DNA of 64,000 nt from Microcyclospora pomicola (taxonomy: Eukaryota; Ascomycota; Dothideomycetes; Capnodiales). Positions 11,438-21,753 of the stretch are shown one piece after another. The translations under genes were made by a program, and so were the position numbers. The notes below the pieces were generated by a model. It worked only from the letters and a program-made list of their open reading frames with translations. It was not told the origin of the DNA and searched no databases. Position 1 is the stretch's first letter; the number at the start of each line of letters is the position of its first letter. Where the stretch lies: NCBI GenBank assembly GCA_002786065.1, contig NHNY01000008.1, positions 248,001 to 312,000 on the forward strand. The letters run 5' to 3'.

Positions 11438-12241
11438 TCAGGGTTGGATGACGAACTTGTACCTTACGTTCGCCTGCAATTCCACCGTTGGCGTTTCGGT
11501 ATCCCCCTCCGCGAACTGGCCGCGTCGGCCAATATACAGACCCTCATCATCCCCGTACATGTTCTCGTATATAGATATCTCGCTGATATCGGCGAGGCGG
11601 AAGTTTGCGTTGGGCATAATAGCCTCGACGTAGTCGTTGCCGACCTGAGACGCCTCACGCACAATCTGGTGTCGGAGGTCTCGCAGTGCAGCTGCTTTGA
11701 CAGATGGCGCAAGCTTGAAATTCACCCAGTCTATATTGATGGTGGTCGAGTTGGCATACGCAGCTGCGAACGAGCGGTAGGGCGCCGGGTCATTGAAGAT
11801 GACAATCGCGTTGCTTCGACCGGAATAGTAGGTGGCAGAGGTGGATAAGTCTCCTTCCTCGAGATCCAGGTCCTCGTCACTGTAGCGCCTGTCCTGTTTG
11901 TAGATATCGAATGTGCTGATGGAGTACGACAGGACTTCGCTCGGGAAGGTATCAAGATAGGTGCGGAGCTTCGCCTGCTCGAGGTCGCCCAGAGTCTTGG
12001 CCTCTTCACGCGAGGATGCACGGATGGCAATTCCCACATTGACTCGGGAAACGCTGGCCTCTCGAGTTACAGTCGACTCGGCCACTACGCTGAAGGAAAA
12101 GTCAGGCGCGAATTGGTCGACATCGCTGAGCAACGCCTGTTCGTTGCTGTAAGATGATGCTTGGGCTGCAGGGACAGCTAGCAGAGGCAAGATGGAGACG
12201 AGTAGTCGGGCAAGACTTGAAGCCGAGTAGTGAGCGAACAT
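11438..12241 (-). CDS. Secreted SIMPL-domain (DUF541-like) protein
   Basis: Single exon, 267 aa. The ATG at 12241 begins a clear signal peptide (MFAHYSASSLARLLVSILPL, then LAVPAAQASS); the frame is open further upstream but without a family start. The mature part resembles the SIMPL fold: a first strand ESTVTREASVSRVNVGIAIR, a helix SREEAKTLGDLEQAKLRTYL, the variable YSISTFDIY strand and the late helix ALRDLRHQIVREASQVGNDY. Bacterial SIMPL proteins are exported; function in fungi is not established. Family assignment is from pattern, not search. It is the last gene before the transposon, about 0.7 kb from its left end. Confidence 0.65.
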   Translation of the reverse strand: MFAHYSASSLARLLVSILPLLAVPAAQASSYSNEQALLSDVDQFAPDFSFSVVAESTVTREASVSRVNVGIAIRASSREEAKTLGDLEQAKLRTYLDTFPSEVLSYSISTFDIYKQDRRYSDEDLDLEEGDLSTSATYYSGRSNAIVIFNDPAPYRSFAAAYANSTTINIDWVNFKLAPSVKAAALRDLRHQIVREASQVGNDYVEAIMPNANFRLADISEISIYENMYGDDEGLYIGRRGQFAEGDTETPTVELQANVRYKFVIQP

Positions 12242-12933
12242 CTTTCGTATCTGAACTTTGTAGGATTGGATGTAAGAACGAGGAACGCAAAGGAGCAGGT
12301 GAACTTTACATAGATGTGGTCCATTGCATCTATTCCAACCCGCGTGGCAAAGCGGTGTCCTCCTCGGGCGCACTAAATCGAATGGTGTATAGGAAGGTGA
12401 ATCCTTCCGCGGCCCAGAAGTCATAATACCTCGTGTTACGATGTAAGCGCCCGAGGAGACGGCATCGAACATCTGCTGATAATAGGTATGCAACGGCGCA
12501 TATCGTCAACCTTCACGCACCCACGGCCGAAGTCTGATGGATCGCTGTAAGAAGCGCAAGGCGCTGGCTACCTTGAACTGCTGCCGTTCAATAGCACAAG
12601 GTAAACTGCTCGTCGGACAAGAAGCTGGTGCCTCGATTCCGATCATCGGCCATAGTAGTGAATGCCAAGGGGGCCAAGGTACTGCATAGTCATTTTTGCT
12701 TTGCGGTGTCAGAAACCGACTGGATTCCATTGAAGCAACAGGCTACGTTTTTGCTTTTGTACCAAGTAACTACTTTGGAAACGAACGTCGCCATTGGAGC
12801 CTACCTTGGCCGCTCTTATCGCTGCTACTTTTCTCGACCAGGGCGTCTTATAGTCATGCAAGTGAAAGCTTTCGTTCCACCGAGGAAATCGGTGAACCAG
12901 ACCGGCATTGGTTGTGTCCCTGGCGAAGGATGT
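12242..12933. other. Intergenic interval left of the transposon
   Basis: Upstream region of the SIMPL-like gene. Overlapping short frames on both strands have no family signature. The target site AGACAG follows directly. Confidence 0.5.
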
Positions 12934-12939
12934 AGACAG
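12934..12939 (+). repeat. Target-site duplication, left copy (AGACAG)
   Basis: Six bases identical to those right after the other end of the element (25213-25218), as expected for a staggered cut at insertion. Confidence 0.85.
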
Positions 12940-13009
12940 TACGGTGGGACATAACGAACTTTGGGTCACATCAGTTTTGAGTTCGCTACTTCCCGCTCGC
13001 GCCTCGCTT
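12940..13009 (+). repeat. Left terminal inverted repeat
   Basis: Seventy bases that match the reverse complement of 25143-25212 at 61 positions, starting TACGGTGGG. The longest shared block includes TTTGGGTCACAT. Beyond the repeat, both ends also share CATATGTACA about 105 bases in. Confidence 0.9.
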
Positions 13010-13346
13010 ACAATAATCATTTCGCAGTTCTGTAATAATAATCCATATGTACATTAGTAACCAAAGGCGGTGAAGGCCCAGAATAGTCCATTGGCAGCTT
13101 TCCCATCCATTTGTGTTTCTGTAGCTCTGTGACACAACCATCTTCAAACTATCAAAACATCGCTATCTTGAGTGGCATCATCATTGAGAACACGGTATGT
13201 ACAGTCTGTTAATGATGTCAATCCTTAAAGAGCATCGCCGCCCACCGAACCGACGCCCGCACCAAATTGTCATATGAAGGTTATCCTATCTCGAGTCTTT
13301 GGGGAGTCTCCCTTGTACCGATTGAACTGCTGCAAAAGATACGACA

Positions 13347-14849
13347 TGTACAATGGCACATAAGAAGAGAGGCTACGTGATTGCGAGGTCTAGGGAATAT
13401 AGATCAAAATTGATCTATATCCTAGCAGCAACTTGGCAAGAGCTTCAGGAAGGATACCAATGGCACTGAATGCAGAGAAGGCAAAGATTGGGACTGCACA
13501 ATCGCTGCAGGGAACCCCAAATAGCATAAGATTCGCTGGATTCTACATCCCCAGGTAAAAGCACTTGCCAACCTAGAAGCATTTCAGTGTGCTCCCTAAA
13601 TCTTGGCTTACGATGCTCGAGGTGAGGACAAGCGCTTATATAACGCGTACAAAAATGCGCTCTACCTAGGGCTAATAGAAAACCCCTAGAATAAGAGTCT
13701 ACAGGTCGATGCAGTTGGCAGCCCAGCAGAGATTCAGTAGCGCCCCCGAGTTTCCAATTCTAAGGGATAGCCGCAGTGCTAGCAAATATACGGCGTGTAC
13801 AATTCTGCTCCGAAGCTGCGGCTGCGTAGAAGCTCCTTGAAAGCAATTTCGACAGTCGATACAGTCGCCAGCCCAGCCGAGATTCAGCAACTCCCCTGAG
13901 TTTCCGGTTCTCGAGGGTAGCTACCAAACGAGCAGATATACGGTCTGCACAATCCAGCGGTCTAGCTCTGGCTGCGCAGAAGCTCCTTGAAGGCGAAATC
14001 CGACAGTCCACACAGTCGCCAGCCCAGCTGAGATTCAGTAGCTCCCCCGAGTTTCCACTTCTAGAGAACAATCGCAGGCCTAGCAGATATACGGTCTGCA
14101 CAATCCAGCGGCCTAGCTATGGTTGCGCAGAAGCTCCTTGAAGGCAGAATCCGACAGTCGACACAGTCGCTAGCCCAGCTAAGATCCAGTAGCTCCCCCG
14201 AGTTTTCAGTTCTAGGGGATAGCCACAAGGCGAGCAGATATACGGTCTGCACAATGCAGCAGTCTAGCTCCGGCTGCGTAGATGCTCCTTGAAAGCAGAA
14301 ACCGACAGTCGATACAGTGGCCAGCCCAGACGTGATTCGGCAGTGCCCCTGAGCTGCTGCTGGCTTGATCTAGTTGCGAGGCCAGCAATTGTACTATGCG
14401 CATCGTCCACAGCGCAAGACGCAGCAGCTACAAAGCCCTGTGATCTCAAGACATCAGGTTGCGCTACTTTCAAACCTAGCTGCAATTTAGCATTTCGCCT
14501 GGGTCGCTCCTTCAAGGTTCAAATCAGCAGGCCAGGAAATATACGGCGTGCACAATCATTGAGACATGAGATAGCTACGGAAACATTCGAGGATCAAACC
14601 TTTCTAGTACTACTAAGTTTCCAGCCTTGTAGCAATTCAGCATGTCTCCCAAAGAACATTTTGCGGCACAAATCGTGCGGCGTGCAAATATACCGCCTGT
14701 ACAAATCTTGCGCAGCGCTTTGAATTGATATCAATGGCATTTGACTGATTCATACTTGCTTTATAGACCTATCTTTTGCATCTCATTTGCTTAAGTATCT
14801 AACATCAACTTCCTCCACAGCATAGCTTCATTCGCCATACTTTCGGCAT
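13347..14849 (+). repeat. Satellite array 1, unit about 150 bp
   Basis: The units between about 13690 and 14340 are clearly alike. Each carries CAGCCCAGC-GAGATTCAG, then a CCCC-GAGTTTCC segment, then GATATACGG-CTGCACAATC and AGAAGCTCCTTGAA. Flanking units are degenerate but keep the TGYACAA mark at a spacing of 148-152. I see no credible gene. The unit length equals the short mode of the element-wide grid. Confidence 0.85.
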
Positions 14850-15194
14850 GTACATTTCTCACTTATTGACAGCCCCAGGCTAGTAAGCAATTACTTATTA
14901 TGCATTGGTTCAGTTCACTTGCTAACTATTGTCCACTGTAGTCATCTTCAGTTTATTGTCTTAGCTGATGTGGTCACTTGCGTTCTGCACATAAAACACC
15001 TGTGATTGTTCACGCTTAAACTCCGCGCTTCTCTTTCTTTCTTCGACATTCCTTTCGACAACATCTTCTCCTCAACCTTCTCTCCACCTCACAAACACTA
15101 TCTGCTCTAACTTTGCTTAGCCATCCTACTGCGAGCTAGCCCCAATCCTCCTAACGAATCCACGTGTACAAAACACCAGCAAGCAGCACTCAGC

Positions 15195-15936
15195 ATGGCG
15201 GTCCTCGACCTCAAGGCGCTCATTAGAAAGAAGAAGGTCAGAAATGAGTACCGGCCACATCTTCACATCAACGGAAACAGGGTATGTCTTTATTCACTCC
15301 GGCTGATAAATTCAGGCTGACATTGTACAGCTACAAGAGCTTGGAGTTACGCTGAATGAGGATCAGATTTGGCTGTTGGCGCAGAACGAAGGACAACCAT
15401 TTGAAATTCGTCAGGACTGTCAGGATACTTTCGCGAGCCTCGACTGCAGCCGTTTGAACTACCAAGATGCATTGATCGTCCAGAGTCGGTATGTACAACT
15501 CTTTCGCAATGTTCTGAATACAGCTAACCTTTGTTATTATAGTGGAACCTAGGAGGAGGACTTCTGTCATTGCTGTGAACCATTGTTTAAAGGCTCGGTA
15601 GATGACAAGGCTGTTCAGCGCAAACGCAAAGGCCCATTCAGAGTATGTTCAACGATTCTACATGTACAATGGCGCGCTGACAGTGTGTAGACTTGCAAGG
15701 TCTTCGAAGGCAATCTTGACAATGCATGTGGAAATTGTATTTGGGTTGGTGACAAGCCATCGTGTGAGCATTCCAACACCTACAAGGCTGCGGAGGAAAA
15801 GAAAAAGCGTGAACAAGAGAAGTTAGACAAGGTGGCGAAAGACAGAGCGGCGCGGTATGAAGCCAGGAAAGGAAACTTGGAGGAGGGTTTGTCCAACTCT
15901 AGCGGCAAGCGCAGGGAAACTGGAGGAGGCTCTTAG
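15195..15936 (+). pseudogene. Small Cys-rich DUF3716-like gene, copy A
   Basis: Four exons can be laid out by comparison with copy C: 15195-15281, 15331-15488, 15543-15642 and 15691-15936. The introns end in ATTGTACAG and begin GTATGTACAA, both formed from the grid word. The product would carry CHCCE, then GPFR-TCKVFEGNLDNACGNC, the paired-Cys pattern that I recognise as resembling DUF3716, followed by a Lys/Glu-rich coiled tail. An in-frame TAG (15550-15552) lies three codons after intron 2, so this copy would make only the N-terminal part. Function unknown. Confidence 0.65.
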
Positions 15937-16771
15937 GTGCTCAAACAGAGATGTGGGCTTTACAGACGGTTTGTGCATTTGCATTCTAGGTTGAAGACAG
16001 TGGATGACCTTGACGAGCAGGTCAAATCGGGGAGTTGCTTTTTCAGTTGGCCTCTGGACTTTAAAAGTAATATGTTATGATCTCAGCTGTCTCCCTTACT
16101 TCTCGCCGTTTGTTTCCGAATGTACAAAATGTATTATAGCCCCTAGCTATCAGGACCGTAAGATGGAAAGCACTTGTATTAAGGTCTTGCTACTCTACAA
16201 TCGAGGCTAGGTGTATTTTGTCTAGCATCATCAAAGCCTCGACCTAGGTCTTTGGAATGTTTGGCTGGAATTACGAGCTGCACAACGCTAGCTAACCTGC
16301 AAAACGACTATTATAGTGGAATATCTCAACACACTTGGTGGAGTGCTTGATATACCTCGATCACATCTGAGCTTCAATGTTGGGACTCGATAGCAATCCT
16401 AACCCTCTCCAGCGCCACAGAATCACCACGTACAATACAATCGCGCTTAGCTGAAGCCATAGCAATGCTTTTCAATCATTTTGAGGTCGTCGTCACTCAC
16501 TCAGCAAGATCATGCTCACTTCAGCATCAGGATCACATGCACCTCACTTGCACAAGTTCAACGTAAGCCATTGTCTTTAGCAGGCAACAGTTTGCACATG
16601 CACAATTCTTTGTTCATCCGCTAACACACTAAAACCGTCCTCGTCCCTCCGTTCTTCAGTTCACTCAAACTTAGACCTGACAACATTTGGTCTACCTCTT
16701 TCACACACCTTACATCTTCTAACACCTTGCAACCCTCGGTTTCCACCAGTACAACGTCTTCACAAAGCGCT

Positions 16772-17552
16772 ATGCCTGCAGACGCTTCTAAACTCGTCGC
16801 TATGATTCGAAACCAGCAAGGTGAAGAGGAATATGTGCTTGTTGTAGATGAAACGCGTGTACGTTCAAGAGCCGATCGTTTCCATACCCACATAGCAGAG
16901 CGCTGACATTGTACAGCTGAACAATGTAGGGCTCAATCGCAGTCGCAGTCAGCAAGAAGTTCTAAAAAAGCGAGCTCAGCCTGTCGCTCTTCGGAACCCA
17001 GCCAACTTCCGCAAGGACACAATACAGAATCGGGCAAGTCATGTCGATGCATTGCTCATCTAGAGTCGGTATGTACAATCTCTTTTAACTGCGGAGCCGG
17101 GAGAACATAGCTGACTGAAACAGTGGAAAGGTTGCAAAGTCAGGAGAAAATCAGATGAACTGCAAGAGATGTGGAGAAGAAAGAGGGCTCTTTGAGGTAG
17201 ATGCATTCTGCTTTCTAACTGTACAATGATTGCTAACCTTAGAAAGGAGTGCAAAACCAGAGATGGGACCTCAAAACATGCCTGTGGAAACTGTACCTTT
17301 AACAATCAAGCCACACAATGCGAGTTTCTTAACAGCCGCCCTCTGGATCAAAGTGACCCTGTCGCTGGAGGTTCTGTCTGTACAACTCGTTCTGGTCGTG
17401 AATCCAAGCCTTCAAAGCTAGCTGAAGGTGTTGTTCGGGATCCTGGAGCAAAGGAGATTCAAGCAATTCGAAGTGGTAATAACAGCAGGGCTTTGTCTCA
17501 GAGGGAGTTGCAAGAGGAAGAGGATGAGCAGCAGAGGAACACCCAGTTTTAG
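16772..17552 (+). pseudogene. Small Cys-rich DUF3716-like gene, copy B
   Basis: The exons are 16772-16858, 16917-17068, 17124-17196 and 17247-17552. Exon 1 has 29 codons, the same as copy A. The Cys motif is NCKRCGEERGLFE-ECKTRDGTSKHACGNCTF, followed by a longer tail (CTTRSGRESKPSKLAEGVVRD) shared with copy D. An in-frame TAG at 17061-17063 sits where copies A and C have CAG or CAA. The fourth exon needs an acceptor ending AAAG. It pairs with copy D, as A does with C. Confidence 0.6.
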
Positions 17553-17675
17553 TGAACATGCTGCAGCTCTAAGTTATGGGTTTGATTAAGGGGTTTGGTT
17601 TCTTGAGGGAGTTTGGTGTTTTGGAGCTTCAGGTTCAATAAGGCTTCTATAAAGATCCTAAATCATATTTCGAGA

Positions 17676-18755
17676 TGTACAATGTTGAAGCAAGTCTTTG
17701 AATGACATTTCAAACTGTCTGCTACAGGGTATCTACTGACATATATATATGGTCTTCTATCAAAAGGGGTGAGCTTAGCTGAAATTGAGCAGCTCCCCTG
17801 AGTTTTTAGGACCAGAAGACAGCCACAAAACGAGCTAATATACGGTCTGTACAATCGCGTTCCCAAGCTTTGACTGCGCAGAAGCTCTGTGAACAAAGAA
17901 CGGAAGGTCGATACAGCCGCCAGCCTAGCTGAGATTCAGCGGCCCCCCGAGTTTCCGATTCTCGAGGGTAACTACCAAACGAGCAGATATACGGTCTGCA
18001 CAATCTAGCGGTCTAGCTATGGCTGCGCAAAAGCTCCTTGAAAGCAATTCCGACAGTCGATACAGTCGCCAGCCCAGCCGAGATTCAGCAACTCCCCTGA
18101 GTTTCCGGTTTCAGAGAACAATCGCAGGCCCAGCAGATATACAGTCTGCACAATCCATCTGTCCAGCTGGGGCCGCGCAAGAATCCTCTGAAGCAGAATC
18201 TATGGGTTATTGGATTCGGCATCCTAGCCAAGATTCAGCAAGTTCCCTGTCTTTCCAATTCCAGGAGATGATCGCAAGGCCAGCAAATATACGGACTGCA
18301 CAATCTGGCGCTTTTGCTTGAGTCATACTAAAACCCTGCAAAAGACGGCCAGTGGGTTACAGCAGTTAGTAGTCTAGAAGCAATCTAGTATTCTTCCCAG
18401 ATCACATCTTGCTAGATCTAAGCCAAGGGCCAGCAATTATACTGCATGCACGATTGCTGGTCTGGTAGCAAGCAGGTCTAAAGTCTCTCAATCCAAAACT
18501 ACCAGCCTGACATAATCACCGACCCATCTTCATTTCAGCACTCTCCCTGGCTAGTTTATCACGAGTCCAAATCGTGCAGTAATAAATTTTACCGCCTGTA
18601 CAATGTTTGTTCGGCGTCAGCGCAAATCGATCATGTTCAGTTCCCCAACTTTCACATCACATGAGTATACAGCCCAACAACATTTCTTGATATAGCTAAG
18701 TCACCTAATGCTGTCTTCGCTCGTAGCATCCTTTCATTCGGATGGCTTTCCAGAT
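17676..18755 (+). repeat. Satellite array 2, unit about 150 bp
   Basis: The units match those of array 1 (GAGATTCAGC, CCCCTGAGTTTCC, GATATACGG-CTGCACAATC), best conserved between about 17760 and 18340. Mark spacing is 149, 150, 150, 150 and 151 across the core. It opens the second gene module. Confidence 0.85.
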
Positions 18756-19092
18756 GTACAATGTGTGCCTCGATGACTGCCTTCTATCTACGTCAGACAA
18801 CTTAGTTCTCATCTCGGCGGTTCACTCGCCACCCTCCTCGTTCACTTCTACTTCAATGCGACTGTTCACGAGCCTTGTGACACACGCTCGTCACCTGCAG
18901 TGCGCATATGACAAAGATCGCGTTGTTCAGGCAGCAATCAAGGCTATTTGATCTATTCCTTTGTCATTTACTACATCAACACCTCTCCCCCAATATCTTC
19001 TCCACCTTCTAACAACAATCATCTCCAAGCTTCCTCGATCTTCCCACTCCACAACAGCTCCCCAACCCTCACGAAATCCACCTGTACAAAAG

Positions 19093-19709
19093 ATGGCGCC
19101 TACTTTCCAGGAAGACGATTCCCTTGACTATGGTCTTGACCATCTGTTCAAGAAGGCTGAAGATAATTTTGGTGTAAATGTACTGGATCTGAGGAAGGAT
19201 GAGGTACGTTCTTTTACAGAGCTCAGCAGGCAAAGCTAACATTGTACAGATCCAAAATCTTGGAGTTCGCCTCAACGATGAGCAGAAAGCAGCGTTGCTC
19301 GCGAACAAAGGGAAATTCGTCCGCTGCCATTCCAGCAATGTCCCAACTATGAAGCCTGGCTCCAAGAACTTCGTCAACGCATTGATCGCGCAATCACGGT
19401 ATGTACAATTTACTCCACTAGTAATGCGCAGGACTAACTCGCTTCAGTGGCGAGAAAATGATATCAGAGGTCTGCACCTGTTGTGAGGAGAAGGCAGTGA
19501 CTTTCAGCTGGCATGATAGGCAGACTCGCTTAACTCATGGCCCATTCGAGGTAAGACTAAAGAATCCTGCTGTACAATCATTGCTGACAAGAATGTAGCA
19601 CTGTCACGCTATCGAAGGCTTTGCGGATGGTGCCTGTGGAAACTGTCTCTGGACTGATGACGGGTTTTTGTGCAGCCGGTCTGGCTATCAGAAGACTCTG
19701 CAAGGATAA
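19093..19709 (+). CDS. Small Cys-rich DUF3716-like protein, copy C (intact)
   Basis: The four exons are 19093-19203, 19250-19398, 19448-19550 and 19599-19709, giving 157 aa with all joins in frame. The N-terminal half holds GVRLNDEQKAALLANKGKFV, shared with copy A. The C-terminal half holds CTCCEEKAV, then GPFEHCHAIEGFADGACGNC, a probable zinc-binding Cys/His cluster of the DUF3716 kind. Intron 1 ends ATTGTACAG, intron 2 starts GTATGTACAA and intron 3 contains TGTACAAT, each on the grid. It is the only one of the four copies without an internal stop. A DNA- or chromatin-binding role for the element is my inference. Confidence 0.7.
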
Positions 19710-20680
19710 AGAGGAAGCTGTACAAAGCGGTTCCGACGTGCTGCAGAGAGAGAACATGGGACAACTGCAGTCCAGCTTAAAGACAATGGAGTAGGACATA
19801 GAGGCTTTCAGGTCCTCCTAAAAAGTTTGGAGTAGGGTGTTTGGAGTTTGGGTTGGAAAGCTGCCGACAGCTACGAGAGCATATTGTGCATGCTTCTTTT
19901 GCTAAGATGCAGCCCTGTTCCTTTCAAACCAGGCATCTCTGGGAAACGGACCTTTTGCTTGGGCTTTGTGCTTCCAGTGGTATAATCAAAATGTTTATGT
20001 GGGTTTTGAGAGTGTTCTAAATTGTCTTTCCAAATGTACAAAGTGCATTGTATGTGATCTCAGCCGAAGTGGATCATTAAGTTGGCGAGCAATTGAGACT
20101 TTCTGGAGGACAGACACGGTATATTCGAGAGCTTTTCAAACGCCTTAACATTGGTGGCGAGCATGCACAGAAAGAAAACGAACTTGTACACTGTTAAAAG
20201 AGCTACGAACGATGCTTTGGTTGGCAGGAGCTTTTGAGACCAATTGACAGCAGATGGAGTTGATATCTTACTCAGACCATTCTCCATAGTCACTTACAGA
20301 AAACATGACCATCTCAAACCACTGCGCGCTTCAAGGTTTTAAAATGTACAAATCAGCGCAATTCAGAATCGCCGCGTAAATAAATAGCTTCTGCTGATCG
20401 TCAATCGTCGTATTTCACTTCACAGCTTCACTTCCTTTGTTCTAGCTAGGCTGCACATGTCAGGTGAAGAACATTCCATTGCCAGCTACCGCCATTAGTT
20501 TGCATATGCACAAAGAGCTGTTCACTGCTGACGAGACACACAACTGTCTATTTTCTTCTGACTGCTAATCTTCCTTACTTGCTACACGAAAGCTTCTACT
20601 ACCAAACTTCTACATCTCTTACTTCTACCAACTATCGAGAGTTGGACATTTCCACCAGTACAAACAACGCACAAGCCACG

Positions 20681-21453
20681 ATGCCGTTCACGCCTTAATC
20701 CCTACTCGATGTGCCGGAACTGACTGGAGAAGATGAGCTTGTTCTTGCTGTGACGAAGAAAAGGGTGAGTGGCGTTCTAGGGCTTTTCTGCTATATATCC
20801 TATGTCTGATAAATTGTACAGCTGGAAGATGCGGGATTCAATCTGAATAGCCGCCAGGAAGAGATGTTCAAAGGCCTAGACTATCTTGTCTTTCTTCGAC
20901 ACCCAGAAGATTTCGATCTAGACACTATTCGCAATCGTGCCAGCCATATCGACGCACTGATCATCTAGAGTCGGTATGTACAAAGTTTTCCGCATCTCAG
21001 CAACTCAGAGGCTAACCGAAAGCCACAGGGGAAAGATCGCGAAGCATGACAAAGTGGCAGTGGAGTGCTTAAGATGTGACGATGGAAAAGGACATTTCAA
21101 GGTTTGTAAACCACCGTTTTCGAGCTGTACAATAAAAGCTAACCGCTGATCAGCAATGCGCCACTGTAGCCGGGAAGACAAACACAGCTTGTGGAAACTG
21201 CACCTTCAATAACCAAGCCTCGCTATGTGTTTTTCCAAACCACAGCCTGCTAGACAACAGCGACTCTTTAGCAGAAGCAAGCAGCTGTACAACTCGTTCC
21301 GGGCGAACTGTCAAGCCTCGCCAGCTTGCGGATGGGGTGGTTCGGGATCTAGGAGCGAAGGAGATCCAGAGTCTTCAGCGTGGCAGGAGTTCAAGAGAGG
21401 CGGCCAAGGAGATCAGCAACATCTCTAATGACAGCCGTGACAATCTTTTCTAA
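20681..21453 (+). pseudogene. Small Cys-rich DUF3716-like gene, copy D
   Basis: The exons are 20681-20764, 20822-20973, 21029-21101 and 21154-21453. It matches copy B closely: ASHIDALII, then ECLRCDDGKGHFK-QCATVAGKTNTACGNC, then CTTRSGRTVKPRQLADGVVRD. Two stops lie in frame. One is near the start codon (TAA at codon 6); the other is a TAG at 20966-20968, the same codon as in copy B. The sixth-codon stop makes a full product impossible from this ATG. Confidence 0.6.
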
Positions 21454-21753
21454 AGGTACAATCAGGTGCAATTAGGAAAGAGGCATGGAACATACATTAT
21501 GGAGTGATACAATGGAGGTAGAGAAGGAAAGTACGAGTGTTTTATTGGTGTAGGTTTGGTCAGTAACTTCGAGATAAGAGCTGTACAATAAGGTTTCAGC
21601 CTCAAAACAGATCTTGAGCTGCTAGCTTCCATCTTTGATTCAGATGCAAAACCACAACATTACTACTGGACTTTGTCTAATCAGTTGAGAAGTCCATCAA
21701 TTCGCTACTTCATTTCACTGTTCGTCTATTGTACATCTTAAAACAATACAGCA

